DNA of 64,000 nucleotides. Origin: Podocnemis expansa (taxonomy: Eukaryota; Chordata; Testudines; Podocnemididae). A program made the position numbers and the translations under genes. Shown piece after piece: positions 9,851 to 21,899 of the stretch (positions are counted from its first letter, which is position 1; each line of letters starts with the position of its first letter). The notes beneath the pieces are model-generated. The model was not told the origin of the DNA. It ran no database searches and worked only from the letters and a program-made list of their open reading frames with translations. The stretch spans positions 38,024,839 through 38,088,838 of the forward strand of contig ML682005.1 of assembly GCA_007922195.1 (NCBI GenBank), written 5' to 3'.

Positions 9851-12022
9851 TGGTGCAGAAGCTAGTGACAGGAAGCTTTCAACTTCTTTGATAATGGGAT
9901 GCTGTTACAGAAAGGAGAACCACTAAGAATAGACATGGTCCACCTGATCAATAAGGGAAAGAACATCTCCACACAGTGCCTAATCGACCTGGTTAGTAGG
10001 ACTTTACGTTAGGTTCAAGGAGGCAGGGGACCAAAGGGAAATATAATAAAAAAAATAAAAAATAAAAAAAGTGAACCTTAACAGAGGTTTAGATGTTCTG
10101 GAGGCAAGGAGGAGACATGGAAAGTTACTAAAAGGCCATAGGAGCCACAAGAGGGCGGTCAGTGAAGAAATTTGCTCAATAGTTTAGATGCAGTGCAAGG
10201 AGTACAGGAATAAAACAGAAACAATTGGAAATATTAGTATTCAGCTAAATTAAGATTTAACTGGTATTAAAGACTGTGGGATAAGTCACATGACCTGAAT
10301 AGTATGTGGGTAGATCTTATTCAGGAATGACAGGCCAGGTGAAAAGGGACAAGTAGTTACATTATACATCTACAATACATACACTTGAGCAGAATTTCAG
10401 GAAGAGAAGGTAAGCTAGACCAGCTGAGAGTCTCAAAGTAAAGATAAAAGAAGAATGACATCATGGTAGGGGGAGTCTACTATGGACCACCGAATCAGGA
10501 AATGTTTCATCCACCACCGACCGTTTCTAGAACAGAAATATCCAGACCATATGACTTATTAGTAATGGGAGAGGAGGCTTAAAATATGCAGACATCTAGT
10601 GGAAAGGTAGCACAGCAAACCCACAAAATGTTCAGTAAGTTCTTGGAATATATTGAGAGAAAAAACTCTGTTCCAGAAAGCAGGGGAAGTAACCAGGCAG
10701 ACAGCTATTTTAGACCGACCAACAGGGAGGAATTAGTAGTAAATCTGAAGTCGGAAGGCAATTTGGGTGGAAGTGACCATGTAATGATGATTTCATGATA
10801 CTAAGGAAAGAAAAGAATGAAAGCAGCAGAATAAGGACAGTGGACTTTAAAACAGCAGCCCTTAAACCCAGAGAATTGCTACATACGGACCCACAGGAAG
10901 AAACAAATCAAAAGAAAAAAGATGTCAGGAGAGCAGGCAGTTTTTCAAGGAGGTAAACTATCTTGATGCAAAGGAAAGATAGGAATAGTAAACAGTCAAT
11001 CAAATTCCATCCAGAGCTCTTTAATGACCTGAAAAATCAAAAAGGAGTCCTTCAAAAAGTGGAAACAAGGAGAAATTTCTAAGGAGTACAACAAAAGCAT
11101 AGCACAAGCCTCTAGGAGTAAAATTAAAAACACTAAAGCACTTGGATAATGGAGTAGAGAATATGCTTATACAATTGGCAGATGACATCAGGCTGAGGGG
11201 AGTTGCAAGAACTTTGGAGGACAGGATTAGAAGTAAAAATAACCTTGACAAATTAGAGAATTGGTTAAAATAAACAAGATAAAATTCAATAAAACAGAAA
11301 GTACTTCACTTAGGAAGGAAAAATCAAATGCATAACCACAACTAGCCAGGAGATAGTACTACTGAAAAAAATAATATGGGAATTATTGTGGCTCAGAAAT
11401 TGAACATGAGTGAATAATGTGATGCACCTGCAAAAAAAGGCTCGTATTCTGAGATACATTAACAGGAGTATCTGTGTAAAACACAGGAAATAATTGACCC
11501 ACTCTGCTTCCACTGGTGAGACCTCAGCTGGTGTACTGTGTCCAGTTCTGGATACCACACTTTAGAAAAGATGGATAAATTGAAGAGTCAAAAAGGACAG
11601 CAACAAAAATGATAAATAGGTTTCAAAAACCTGATCTATGAGAAAAGATTTTAAAAACTGGGCACATTTAGAGAAAAGAAGACAGAGGGGAAGACCTGAG
11701 AAGTCTTCAAAGTCTATAAAGAGGACTGTGATCAATTGTTCTGTGTCTACTGAGAATAGGACAAGTAGTAAAGGACTTCATCAGCATCTAGGGAAATTTA
11801 GGTTAGATTTTAGGAAAAACTTTCTAGCTACAAAGATAGTTAAGCTCTGGAATAGGTTTCCAAAGGAGGTTGTGGAATTCTCATCACTGGCAGTTTTTAT
11901 GAACCAGTAGGACAAACCCCTGCCAGGAATGGTTCAGGTTTACTTGCTCCTTTCATTATGCAGCAGGCTGCTGAACTTGACAACTTAAGATCCTTCCCAG
12001 GCCTACATTTCTATGATCTTTA
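9851..12022 (+). pseudogene. CR1 non-LTR retrotransposon, degraded
   Basis: This is a long, internally deleted CR1 LINE read in the plus direction. The endonuclease part is recognisable around 10460-10800 (GGGAGTCTACTATGGACCAC, and a frame at 10586-10798 ending in HVMMIS). The reverse-transcriptase catalytic box survives as ADD in the phrase LADDIRL at 11175-11195. The C-terminal block after it is full of frameshifts. A frame at 11638-11910 retains LWNRFPKEVVEFSSLAVF near the end, a signature of the CR1 3' region. The 3' end (CCTTCCCAGGCCTACATTTC, then TATGATCT) lies near 12020. No frame exceeds 90 codons, so the copy is dead. CR1 normally encodes an ORF1 zinc-finger protein and an ORF2 endonuclease/reverse transcriptase; only ORF2 remnants are visible. 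Confidence 0.85.
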
Positions 12023-13540
12023 AATCACTTAGGCAGGTGGGTAATTTTACTCATGGAAGTACTCCTATTAGCATCACTATGACTATTACCATAGTAAGGT
12101 TACTCATCTGTATGTTTTCAGGACAGAACCCATATACTGTAAAGGTGTCCCTTATAATCCTGCTAAAGCTGCTGATCACTGTTGGAGAAGGTGGCATGCA
12201 TGTATAGCAGCCATCCCTGTTCTGTTTATCTGGTCTACAAAGCAAGAGTCATTTCCTCCTCTGTCTCCTTCCTGTCACATTCAAAACAGCATATTGCTAT
12301 TTTTAATATCCTATAAATATCATTGATACCGTCAACTTCATGGACCATAATAAGTACTTATATCTGAATTATTAAAAATATTAAATAGAATGTGGCTTTA
12401 AAAAAAATCAAAATTAGCATCTTTGATTAAGTGGCTAGTAAAAACTACTGAAGCCTAAGAAAGAAGTGTTTCTTTGTGCAAATCTGAGAAAGTGAAGTGG
12501 GGAATGAAAAGAAAGAAGAATTAGCATATAAAGATGTATGTACAAGAATGGATCCTTAAGTACTAATAGCAAGAAATACTTGACTAACTCCTCCTTTAGA
12601 ATAGCATTGATGAAGCTTGTTTTGAGAAATAATATTTCATCTATCAATGTCTCATCATCAGCAACTCCATATCATATAAATGCAAAGCATGGTTTAATTA
12701 AAATTCATCAGCAAGGAATAACTTTTCAATCTAAAGAACTGAAAAACATTTTGAGCAGCCCCACAGGAAGCACCTCTGAATAATTATCCATTCTAGATCA
12801 AGGATATCAGGCTGCACATACAAGGAAAATAGCGCAGGCCTTATGTCACGTGATCTCATGTGAGTTTTACACTGATGCAACTGCATGGACTGCCAGGTTT
12901 GTCTTCCAGTGACCTAGGAGATCAGCATCAGGCCCTAGATATGGGGAACTGGTTGGTAAAGGGCCTGTTTTGTACAATGTTTGACAGGTAGTGGTAGTAT
13001 TTCATAAAAATGATTCATAGTCCTATCATCACTCTGGTGCTCCCTAACACAGACTAAACATCATCATAGGCAGACTAAGGGCCCAGCCCTAGAATTTTCA
13101 TTCAGGCAAAACTCCCAGTGCGAAGACGATTATTTTAATGAAAGTGTTGCCTGATTATAAATTTGTACCTTTATACCACAGATTTTCAGTGATGCTGAGC
13201 AACCACAAGTCCCTGACAGCTGCAGGTACCTGGCACCTTGCAAAACAGACCACTTGTGTAGGTACTTAAATAAAAATTGAACACACTCGGGTGTTTTCTT
13301 TTTCATTGGTAGGATTTAAGAATGGAGTACCAGCCCACACCTTAACACTGTTTTATCTTGCCTTTGGGTTTTGTTATTTGTTTTCTAGAAATAGAAATCA
13401 CAGAAGATTAGTACCTAGTATTTATTTTCCTAAATGCCTTGTTTGTTTGGAAATTTGATAACCAAGAATTAGTCTGCTTTCTCTAGATTTGGCTCCTGCC
13501 TGAAAGCTAAGTTGCCTGAAACTGCAGTGTTTATTTAGGT
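12023..13540. other. unassigned AT-rich DNA
   Basis: No gene or repeat was recognised over about 1.5 kb. Open frames of up to 82 codons (12435-12783, both strands) have no recognisable content. Confidence 0.5.
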
Positions 13541-13544
13541 CAAA

Positions 13545-13832
13545 CAGGAGTATCGCTAGAAAGGTCCCAGTCATTTCTAATCTGGGATATAGTTGTAAGA
13601 GATACCTTCTGTGTGCTGTTCCCTAGAGTTTGAATCCTTACAAATGCTCTGATTTGCTGTTGCAGTATGACCTGATCCCATATCTTACACTGCCCTCCAT
13701 TTATTCTCATCCAATTCTGTAAGTTCCCCATCTTCAAAGCATCTGATGAAGTGGGATTTTCTCCCATGAAAGCTCATGTGATAAATAAATCTGTTAGTCT
13801 TTAAGTGCCACAAGACTCCTTGCTTTTTTTTT
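13545..13832 (+). mobile_element. Penelope-type element 3' region with hammerhead-like core
   Basis: This is the plus-strand counterpart of 6310-6600. CTGATGA lies at 13743-13749. It is followed by a stem formed by GTGGGA and TCCCAT, then GAAA at 13768-13771 and GCTCATGTGAT. This is the order of a minimal hammerhead ribozyme (CUGANGA, stem II, GAAA, stem III). The element ends in CTGTTAGTCTTTAAGTGCCA and CAAGACTCCTTG. One extra A sits between CTGATGA and stem II, and the usual U before the cleavage base is not seen after stem III, so this copy may be inactive. Confidence 0.6.
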
Positions 13833-15119
13833 TTACTGATGTGTTGAATACCATAATTGCAAATTCACACAGCTGGCAAGGTTTTCTGTCTTCATTGAAG
13901 AAGAGAGTGGGAGGTATAGATGCAATTAATCTTGAAAGCAGGCTGAATCCAAGAGGTATTTACTTTGATGTAGCAAATGAGCCGATGAAATAACAAAATG
14001 ATGGCAGAGACCAAAAACATTTAAGACAACTCTTATAAGGAATTATTTTCTAGAGGTATGTGATGGATTTGGAGATGCTCCATAATATTTTTGTGAACAT
14101 TGTATGTCAACCTGATTATCAGACTGTTTTCTATACAACGATATTGGTTTAACTTCACATGAGACTGTCTGGGAAAACAGGCAAGGAAGGAAAAGAACAG
14201 CTTAAATAAGCTACTTCACAGCGAACACTTCAGAATTGTTAAGGGACTGTACCAGAATCACTGGCTTAATCTCTTGCTGGGCCTGTAGGATTGGTTTTCG
14301 CACAAAGAATCAAAGTGCAGACACAGAGAACAACTGTCAGCTACTGCTGGGTTTCAAAGAGACCTATCAAGAGAAGGTGTTTTTTCAGGTCATTCAGAGA
14401 CATGGACACTAATACGGGTAACAGAAGAAGACAGGCCACAATCACAAGATGATGGGCTTTAGGTAAGACAGGCATGTAGACTGTTGGTTAGCCACTACCC
14501 TTTGGTGGTCCTCCAGGTACACAGTCTTCAGTTCTCCTCCTCTCTCTCCACTCAGGTGAGGGCCCACAGGTGTATTGCCTTCTTCAGTCCCCCTCCCTGA
14601 CTGTAGTACTTCAGCCAGATAATTCCTTTTTGTGGAGGTCTGAGTTATTAACTCTTATTACAGGACACAAGCCTCTTCTTTAGCTCACTAAGTTCAAACC
14701 TTTCTGGAGTCTGTATAAGGGTTCAGATGGCTACCCTCCTCATATCCAGGAGTAATATAGCCCTCCTCCAGAGGCAGGGTTGTCACTTTTTGTATCAGGT
14801 ATCCCCAGCTCTCCTCCTGGAGTTGGGCTATAACTTAGGTCAGCAAGGGACCTCAGCCAATTTTGCCCAACTCTTGCCCCTTTCCCCTACTCAGTCTTTT
14901 CACTCATAGAATTGGAGAGACCTGCAGAGTAGTAACCTTCTACTGCAAGCGCCTCTCCTGATTACCCTCCTTCACCTGAACTCTTGTAGTCTTTCATCAG
15001 GATCAGGTGCTTGTTAGTCAGCTAGCTGCTACTCAGTCTCATGAAAAGTTACTTAGATATGGCCAACATCAGGGCCTTATTTGGGGGAGGGGTGCTGAGT
15101 CCAGGGGGCAACAAGCTTT
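13833..15119. other. unassigned DNA
   Basis: A pyrimidine-rich section lies at about 14520-14610. No repeat termini or gene-like frames are recognised; the largest open frame is about 60 codons. 15007-15324 has a 105-codon frame that overlaps the promoter-like region below and lacks any known motif. Confidence 0.45.
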
Positions 15120-15207
15120 TGTTGTTGGTGACAAAAGGGAAAATACAATGTTTAAAGTGAAATGTTTTAAGTATCCCGTATGTAGATTATTTTCCATTAA
15201 CCTTGTA

Positions 15208-15310
15208 GAATGTTCTGGACCTTTGCAGAATCTTGTGGAACCTTCCAGACCGAGAGCTACATTTTCCTCAAACCTCCTAAAATGTCAGCCATGTCCTCAC
15301 AAGTGTATAA
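15208..15310 (+). promoter_or_regulatory. heat-shock-element-like pair with TATA-like box
   Basis: GAATGTTCTGGA (15208-15219) and GAACCTTCCAGA (15238-15249) each fit the trimeric heat-shock element pattern GAAnnTTCnnGAA except for the last base. TATAAG follows at 15305-15310, about 56 bases past the second site. This is promoter geometry on the plus strand, upstream of a decayed hAT transposase. It may be that transposon's promoter or an LTR promoter. Function is not shown. Confidence 0.4.
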
Positions 15311-15829
15311 GGGGCAGCGCATAGCCAGTCAGTTAGTCAAATATAAGAACAAATTGAAGTGAAGTAAGACGAAAGCTGCAATATTGTTAACCTTACTTTA
15401 TTGTGTGATTGTGAAAGTCTAGTTGCATTTTAACATTTAAAGAGTGTAAGTAATGACTAGTGAAGGCAACGTATATAGATAGAAATGTCATATCTTCAAA
15501 CTGCTTTCTATGCAACTATATTAAAAAAGCAGTGCTATGCTTAACACGTAATGTTTGATGACTTGCTAAGGCTGTGCAGCACAGACTTTTGTGCTCTCTA
15601 ATACTACTCCCTAATCTCCCCTCCAGCACCCAGTATAGGAAGCAAAAAAGCTCAACTGCACTCTAGTTTGCAGCAAGGGAAACTTGCCTGGAAAATGTCT
15701 CAACCAGAACAACATAGACTGAATTTTTGGCACTGTCAGTCATCCCAGTGTAGAAGATATTGAGGAGTGAAGCCTAAATAATGGAAGTACTATTACTAAG
15801 GATTAGAAGATTTAGCTGAAAATAAGGAA

Positions 15830-17097
15830 TGGAAATGTGAAGAAAGAGATAGAGAATCATTCAGTTTTCCCGGCAATGTAGAGGGGAGTGATGATAAGAA
15901 GAATTTGGCTCACATGAAAAGGAGACTAATGAAAGAAAAATCTGGTTTACATGAAAAAGGAGAATCAGCCTGACATGACGACAGAAAACTTGGTGAGAAA
16001 AACTGCACACCACAAATTGATAATCCTGCTTTATGGCCAGTGATCCTAAAGTCTGCTGATATAGATTGTACAGTTTTGAATGGGCCAGGCAAATGTGAAA
16101 ATATGCTTCCAGTAAATAGTAGAAGCATCAATTCTCAAGTCACACTTTAAAAGAGGGCTCGAGAGTTGTGAGAAATTGAATCAGTTTTGGCTACTTACAA
16201 AGTGTTGTTTTTGTTACAAAATATTTGACAAGAATGCCAAATCATTGCTTGTGCTTTTCATGCACAACTGACATGAGAAGTTACTCAGCCAGTTTTATAA
16301 CCTACTCCAAATAGATGGAAGTTGAATTCAGACTGAAGCTGAATTAATGCATAGAAAACCAGAACATTATTAATGTAGCCCATTATAGCTACTATTGTGA
16401 TGAGAAGCTGCTTTGATTTCCTCGTGGACTACAGAGACAACATACTTGAAGATGACACACAGCTGCCAAAAAAAAAAAAAAGGTAGAAAACTTAGTAGTT
16501 GAGCCTGTCTTCAAGGAAACTTGTATTCATTAGAAGAAGAGACAATTTCGTATGACAGCAGAGATGAGGTAGTGGGAAGCTCAAAAGAAAAATTCAAGGG
16601 GGGGGGTTGCTACTGATTGGCACTGCTCCAGCATCCATTGAAGCACTGGGGGTTTTGAATGACCTTCTGAAGCTGCCAGTCAACAGGAGAACACCCCTGA
16701 ACAATCATGTGGACCTTCACCAGATCCTGACGCATGAGGAATGTTAGGATATCAATGATAAAGACCTCTATGTTGAATTGGACAACACCTGTCACACTTC
16801 GCCACATGGGAAGCACTTTCCACTACAGGTTTTCCACTTCATTCATGATGCTGAGTGGAAGGACACTTTTCCTAATATGTGGATAGTTTTGATGATTCGC
16901 TAACATTGCGGGTCACAGTCACAAGTGGTGAGTGCAGCTTCTCAAAGCTTAGGCTCATTAAAACATATCTTTGCTTAACAATGGCTGACAAAGCCTGGTA
17001 TCACTTGCTATTTTATTGATTAAAAATGCCATTAGCTAGTCTTTGGATTTCTCTAATGGTGAGCTTTCATTTGCAAGGGCAAAAGCCAGATAAGGGA
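15830..17097 (+). pseudogene. hAT-superfamily transposase pseudogene (DUF4371/ZMYM-like type)
   Basis: Multiple short frames on the plus strand line up with a hAT transposase of the class with an N-terminal zinc-finger region and a C-terminal hAT dimerisation domain. Near 16025 the text reads NPALWPVI, matching the DPALWP box that opens these proteins. Around 16190-16240 FWLLTKCCFC corresponds to the zinc-finger segment. Around 16872-16895 FPNMWIVLMI matches FPNLWIALRI of the dimerisation domain. About 17044-17083 LDFSNGELSFARAKAR matches the C-terminal end. Many frameshifts and stops separate these, and the catalytic acidic residues could not be located. The start is uncertain; terminal inverted repeats were not identified. 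The protein would have cut and pasted DNA in the nucleus. This copy cannot. Confidence 0.65.
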
Positions 17098-17154
17098 CCT
17101 CTTGAAATAAAGGATTAGGGTTAACAGTCTAAGGATGTCAACTACTATAACAAA

Positions 17155-17690
17155 CAAGGAGTCCTATGATACTTCTGAAGACTAATAAGTTTATTTAATG
17201 CATAAGCTTCCATGGGAGAAAATCCCACACCATCAGATGCTAGAGCAGGGGTCGGCAACCAGCTGCTGTGGAGCCACACGGGGCTCTTTTGTTGCTCCCA
17301 TATGGCTCACCAATACTGGAGGACCCTGTGGGCAGCCTTTGCCTGAATCCAGGCACTGCCCCTGTCACCAGGGATCCTGTGGGCCATTCACGCCAGGCTT
17401 CAGGCTCCCCAGCACCACCAGGACGGGGGTGTGCTCCTGGTTCAGGGTTCTCCCATCCTCTCCTGCCAGGGTACCCTGTGGCAGGCACCCTGGCTCAGCT
17501 CCCCCCACCAGGAGACCACACCCATTGTGGCTCTCAAAACGCTTGGCTACTGAAGGAATTTAAAAAAAAATGGCTCTTATCTTTTGGGTTTGTGACCACT
17601 GCACTAGAAGATGGAGAACTTAAAACTGCCACAAGACTCCTTGTGTGTTTTGCTGAACTGGACCAACACAGCTACCCCCCAGAAATTGGC
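17155..17690. mobile_element. head-to-head Penelope-type repeat pair, split by a hAT-like element
   Basis: A minus-strand arm (17155-17245) runs from CAAGGAGTCCTATGATACTT to ACCATCAGATGC. A plus-strand partner at 17602-17690 runs from AGATGGAGAACTTAAAACTG through GCCACAAGACTCCTTG to ACCAACACAGCTACC. The two arms face each other across a 356 bp insertion. The centre phrase ATGGAGAACTT is shared with the pair at 30603-31000. Confidence 0.65.
17246..17601. mobile_element. hAT-like non-autonomous element, GGGGTCGGCAACC family
   Basis: The left end CAGGGGTCGGCAACCAGC and the right end GGGTTTGTGACCACTG form diverged inverted termini. A related right half occurs at 56690-56872, where the end is better preserved as GGTTACCGACCCCTAG. 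Flanking octamers TGCTAGAG and CACTAGAA share 5 of 8 bases. The C-rich interior has no transposase. Confidence 0.65.
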
Positions 17691-19582
17691 ACTGAAACAC
17701 TGTCAAATACTGGTCCACACAGTGTTGGTGCACAGTTCTATTTTTTATGTTAGTGCATTTCAGTTATTCTTAAAATTAAAAAGTCTCTAGAAGCTTAGAG
17801 GAAAAGATTTTTTTATTTGCTTGTATGTGGCATGAATAAATTCACATTTAATGTGCAGATTTATCATCTGATATGACAGGGATAAATTGTATAGAGAAAT
17901 TGTCTATCAAAGTCATGAAATGGGCTACAAATGGAATAAAAAATAATGGAGGGGAGAAGTACCAAAGGACGATTCTTGCCTGGGGAGTCAGTTTGTTTAG
18001 AGCTGGCATTGGCTGAGATGGGTGTGTTCTCCTTATAGAAAGCCATTGGAGTAGATTGGGTCCAGATTCCCTTTAAGGGGGCCAGGCACCCATGACTAGA
18101 CATGTTATTTTAAAATTGTTTTTTCCCCCTTGTAATGTTTTGTTTTATACACTGTGTGTAATACTTTGGTTTATACTGTATCTAATAGTTTGGTTTTTTT
18201 AAATAGGCTGTTAGACCATTGTATACTATTAGATGCTGACTCTTGAAGGGAAGACCTTCAGGGACCTTAGCTCAGTGGGGCCTTCAGGGTAAGAACAGTG
18301 AATTCACAGGGTACTGTAACTTGATTTTGGCAGTTTTAGGTATCCCTCTAATAAACCCAGGTTGACCCTAAAGTTTAGATTGGCATATCTTTTCATAAGC
18401 CCGTGTGACAGGACATTTGAACCTCCTTGGTGCCATGTGCATAATAGTTAAGTGCTACATGCACAATTGCATTGCCAGGTGTAGAAACCTGTAGTTCTGT
18501 GTGGATAAGATCAATATGCCATGCACAAATTAGCATGCAGAGTATACAAGTGGGAATAGGGAGACCATCTATTTGGTCAAGACCGTTAGTAATTAGGGCT
18601 TGTGAAAAGTCATGAGATGCATTGTCATCCCAGGTTGCAGCCCATATCTTCCTTCTGTTATTAGATCAAGATCAAAGACTTACCTGTTCCCTGCATTTGC
18701 TCCTGTCATCCTATCGTGTTTGGTTCCAGTTCTCAGTTGCTGTTGCTGTATTTGTTGTGGGTCCATTTCTTTTCTTGACTGTCCTGACTCTGTTCTTGAG
18801 TCCCCCTGTGTTACCTGACCATCCTTCATGTGTCCACTTCTCCTGTTGTATTGCCTAAAGGGGGTGAGTTAAAGGCTTTGTTATTAATTTGTTCATCACC
18901 TCATTATTGTAATTTACCTTGGATTCCTGAGCTTTAGCATCTTAGGTCTCTCGTTCTGTGTGGTTTATTAATACATCATTTATTGTTTATCCTTATTCTG
19001 ATTTTTCTTTGGTAAGTCCCTGGATGACAGATGCCAGTGCATGGGCAGATTCTGAAACTGCCCATGGGGAAGGCAAGCTTCCTGCTCCCTCACCTCACCA
19101 GGCCCCCTCTTCCACTACCCCTCACCACAGTTGCTGTATGGGTCTCTAGTTGACTTCCTTCTCTACTCTTCTTCCTCCACCCCTTCCTATCCTCCCCACT
19201 CCTCTCCTAGCAGCTGCCTATGTGCCCCTCCAAAGACAAGAACTGGGTCAGTATGGGATTGGGGCTGATATAGCGTGACTCAGTCACTAGCCTGTTCCTT
19301 CCTCTCTGGCTGACTAAAACAGTAACAGACCCAAGTATTGGGAAGGTGGGGGTAGTACATTGAACAGACCCACCCCCATCAGAAAGCTTTGAGCAGGAGG
19401 ACGGAGGGGTGCAGACAGCATCAGTGGGAGGAGGAGTCCCTTAAAATCCCAGTCTCCTGTGATCCAGGAGGAATATATGAATGAAAGGTTAATTGTGGCA
19501 ATACTTAGCAAGACACCTAAGCAAAAACAAAGAAGTAAACTGTACAATACTCTGAGAAAGGCAAGTACTATCCCTGTTTTTG
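17691..19582. other. unassigned DNA, possible LTR fragment at 18110-18390
   Basis: T-rich sequence with TTATACACTGTGTGTAATAC, a CTCTAATAAACCCAGGTTG polyadenylation-like signal near 18346 and a following GTGTGACAGG could be an old LTR. No partner LTR is visible and the call is not made. The remainder is featureless. Open frames at 18612-18858 have no motif. Confidence 0.35.
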
Positions 19583-19702
19583 AATGTGTTAGTTTAGTTC
19601 AGCAAAAGAAAAGAGGAGTCTTGTGGCACTTCAAAGACTAACAAATTGTTTTTTGGTTGTTAGTCTTTAAAGTGCCACAAGACTCTTCTTGTTTTTCAGC
19701 TA
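19583..19702. mobile_element. head-to-head pair of Penelope-type repeat ends
   Basis: GTTAGTTTAGTTCAGCAAAA, then GAGTCTTGTGGCACTTCAAA and GACTAACAAATTG, is immediately followed by its inverted copy, TTGTTAGTCTTTAAAGTGCC and ACAAGACTCTTCTTG. Here the pair is nearly perfect and the hammerhead-containing centre has been lost, so the DNA can form a hairpin of about 35 bp. Confidence 0.7.
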
Positions 19703-21529
19703 GGTAGTTAAATTGAAACTTGAGACTTGACTGGAGAAGACACTTGTTTTGCTAAGAAGGTTGATGTCAGGCTCACACTGCCTCAGGGCATGACATGCTG
19801 AGCTAATTTACTCCAGGTAGGTAGCTTTACTGAGCAGCTAAGAAAACCAGGCTATACAGAGCATAAAGGCTTTTGTCATTCCAGCACAGAGGGCAGGCAG
19901 CAGGAAAAGAGGAGGGGTCACCACAGCCAATTAGGGAAGGCCTCGCCTTCCCGTGCCTTCAGTAAACTCCACCCATGCACCAATGAGAATGAACCTGTAG
20001 AGACCCATAACATAAATTTGGATATCATCTATTTGAGTTGGGAGGGAGCATAGACCATTGGCTTTGGGAAGGTGCTTGGCTTTTGCTATTACTTTTCTCC
20101 CTTTCATTTGGTAATAGTACTCTAACCCAAATCCCAGTCTAAAAGCAGGAGGTAAAGGAGAGGTAAAGACACAAAGCCCAATGCCTGAGGGACCGGACAC
20201 TCAGATCATAATGATATCAGAGTTGCAGCTAGCTCTGCAAGCCTATAGAAAAATCTTGCCAGAACTTGCAATATTTATATTTGATGAATACCTGTAGATG
20301 TGAAGAACTATCACTTTGTGGTTAAAGTTAAAATAACTGAGCACTTAGGAATCCCTAAGAAAGTCTTTTTTTTATGTTAAACAGTGTGTGTAAATGAATC
20401 TCTATTGGAGGAAAGCTGGGACAGATGAAACAAATCTAATGGCAATCCTCTCAGACAAAGAATGTCTGATATCACTACCTGCTCAGTGCAGAGCATAAAA
20501 TATTGATATTCAAAGATCTGATCCTTAATACCCAGTGCAATAGAAAAGATTTGATTGTTTACAACAAGAATTTCTGGGTGAAGTGTATTTACATCAATAT
20601 TTTATCTTCAAATCTTGCCATCTTTTAAGATAAACCGTTCTGTTTTGTGACACCAGTGGCATTCTCTTTGCTGGAAAAGATCTAAAGCACCTGCAGCAAG
20701 AGGCCTTAGATGTGCAGGCCCCTCAAGAAGAATGTGGTTTCACATACTGATTCTCTATTTTGCATTTCTTTGCCATCAGTGAATTTTCCCTTTGACAAGC
20801 TATATAGAGATTTTCTGTAAAACTGATCAGTTAACAAGATATTTTAACAAGTCATTGGGATCTACCAAACTCCAATTCAAAAGAATCCCAGTGACACCCC
20901 AATCAGTTATCAGTACTCTCCTGCTTTGTCTAACACAAAACACTATTCTAACGGGAAACATCAACATGCATGATGTGTTTAAATTGTACTGAGCCCATTA
21001 CTGTGTTTTTGCTTTTGCTTTACACTAGCACTTAATCTGCAGAGAAAGTATACCTGATGAGCAATGATCTTATTTTCTGTAACACCCTCCTTCCCAATTT
21101 CTAATTAAAAAAATAAAGATCCATTTGTTTTTCCTACAATTAAAATGAAATCTGATAGCAGGAGCTCCACTACCCAGGCCTTCCAGCCTGAGCCTTGCTA
21201 CCCAGAGTTGTCAGCAAGAGCCCTTCCAGAATCTGCATTTTTCCACCTTTCTTCCATGACAAACAGATTTTCGGGATACCTGCTATTAAGTGTAGCTAGT
21301 TTGCAAATGAACAATCATGAAGGGAACTTGAAATATCTGAAGAATTCTATTTTATACCTTAATAATTTATTTAAAATGAGTAAAGGGTTGGTAAGGCAGA
21401 TACTAGATGGAGACATTAGGAGGGATGCAAAAGTTAAGAGGAAGTATTGGGGCAGGTGCCAAAACATCCAGTAGCTAATTGTTTCTGTCATCCTTCCTCC
21501 CCCATTTGTTTTCTGTTATACATCTGCTA
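19703..21529. other. unassigned DNA
   Basis: No repeat boundary or gene is recognised. Open frames of up to 109 codons (21145-21474) have no identifiable domain and are considered chance. Confidence 0.45.
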
Positions 21530-21650
21530 CTTCTTGACTTTTAGATTGTAAACCCTTTGGAACAGGGACTGTTATTTTCTGTACCGTATGTTTGTATGAT
21601 CCTAGCAGAATAGATCCTCTCCTGCATTACAATATAAATATTAGATAATA
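21530..21650 (+). repeat. MIR/L2-type 3' tail
   Basis: AGATTGTAAACCCTTTGGAA, then CAGGGACTGTTATTTTCTGT, GTTTGTATGATCCTAGCA and a terminal AATATAAATATTAGATAATA match the tail family seen at 1915, 34865 and 38280. Sequence 21651-21899 is unassigned. Confidence 0.6.
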
Positions 21651-21899
21651 ATTCTTACCCAGCCCTTAGAAGAACTTCTTCCCACCTATGTATCCATTTG
21701 CAATATGTTACTACATTTCTAAGCGTTCATTTGTGAAAGACTTGGAATCTCTGTAGGAAAAATTGACTCCAGTGAGAGAGCAAACACAAGGCTCTTTGCA
21801 CCCACATACTGTAGGATATAGGTGCAGGGCCTACCAGGTGAAAAGCCACATACCCTCCACATTATGGATGTGGTCTCTGTATTGGACTATTCAGGGGTG

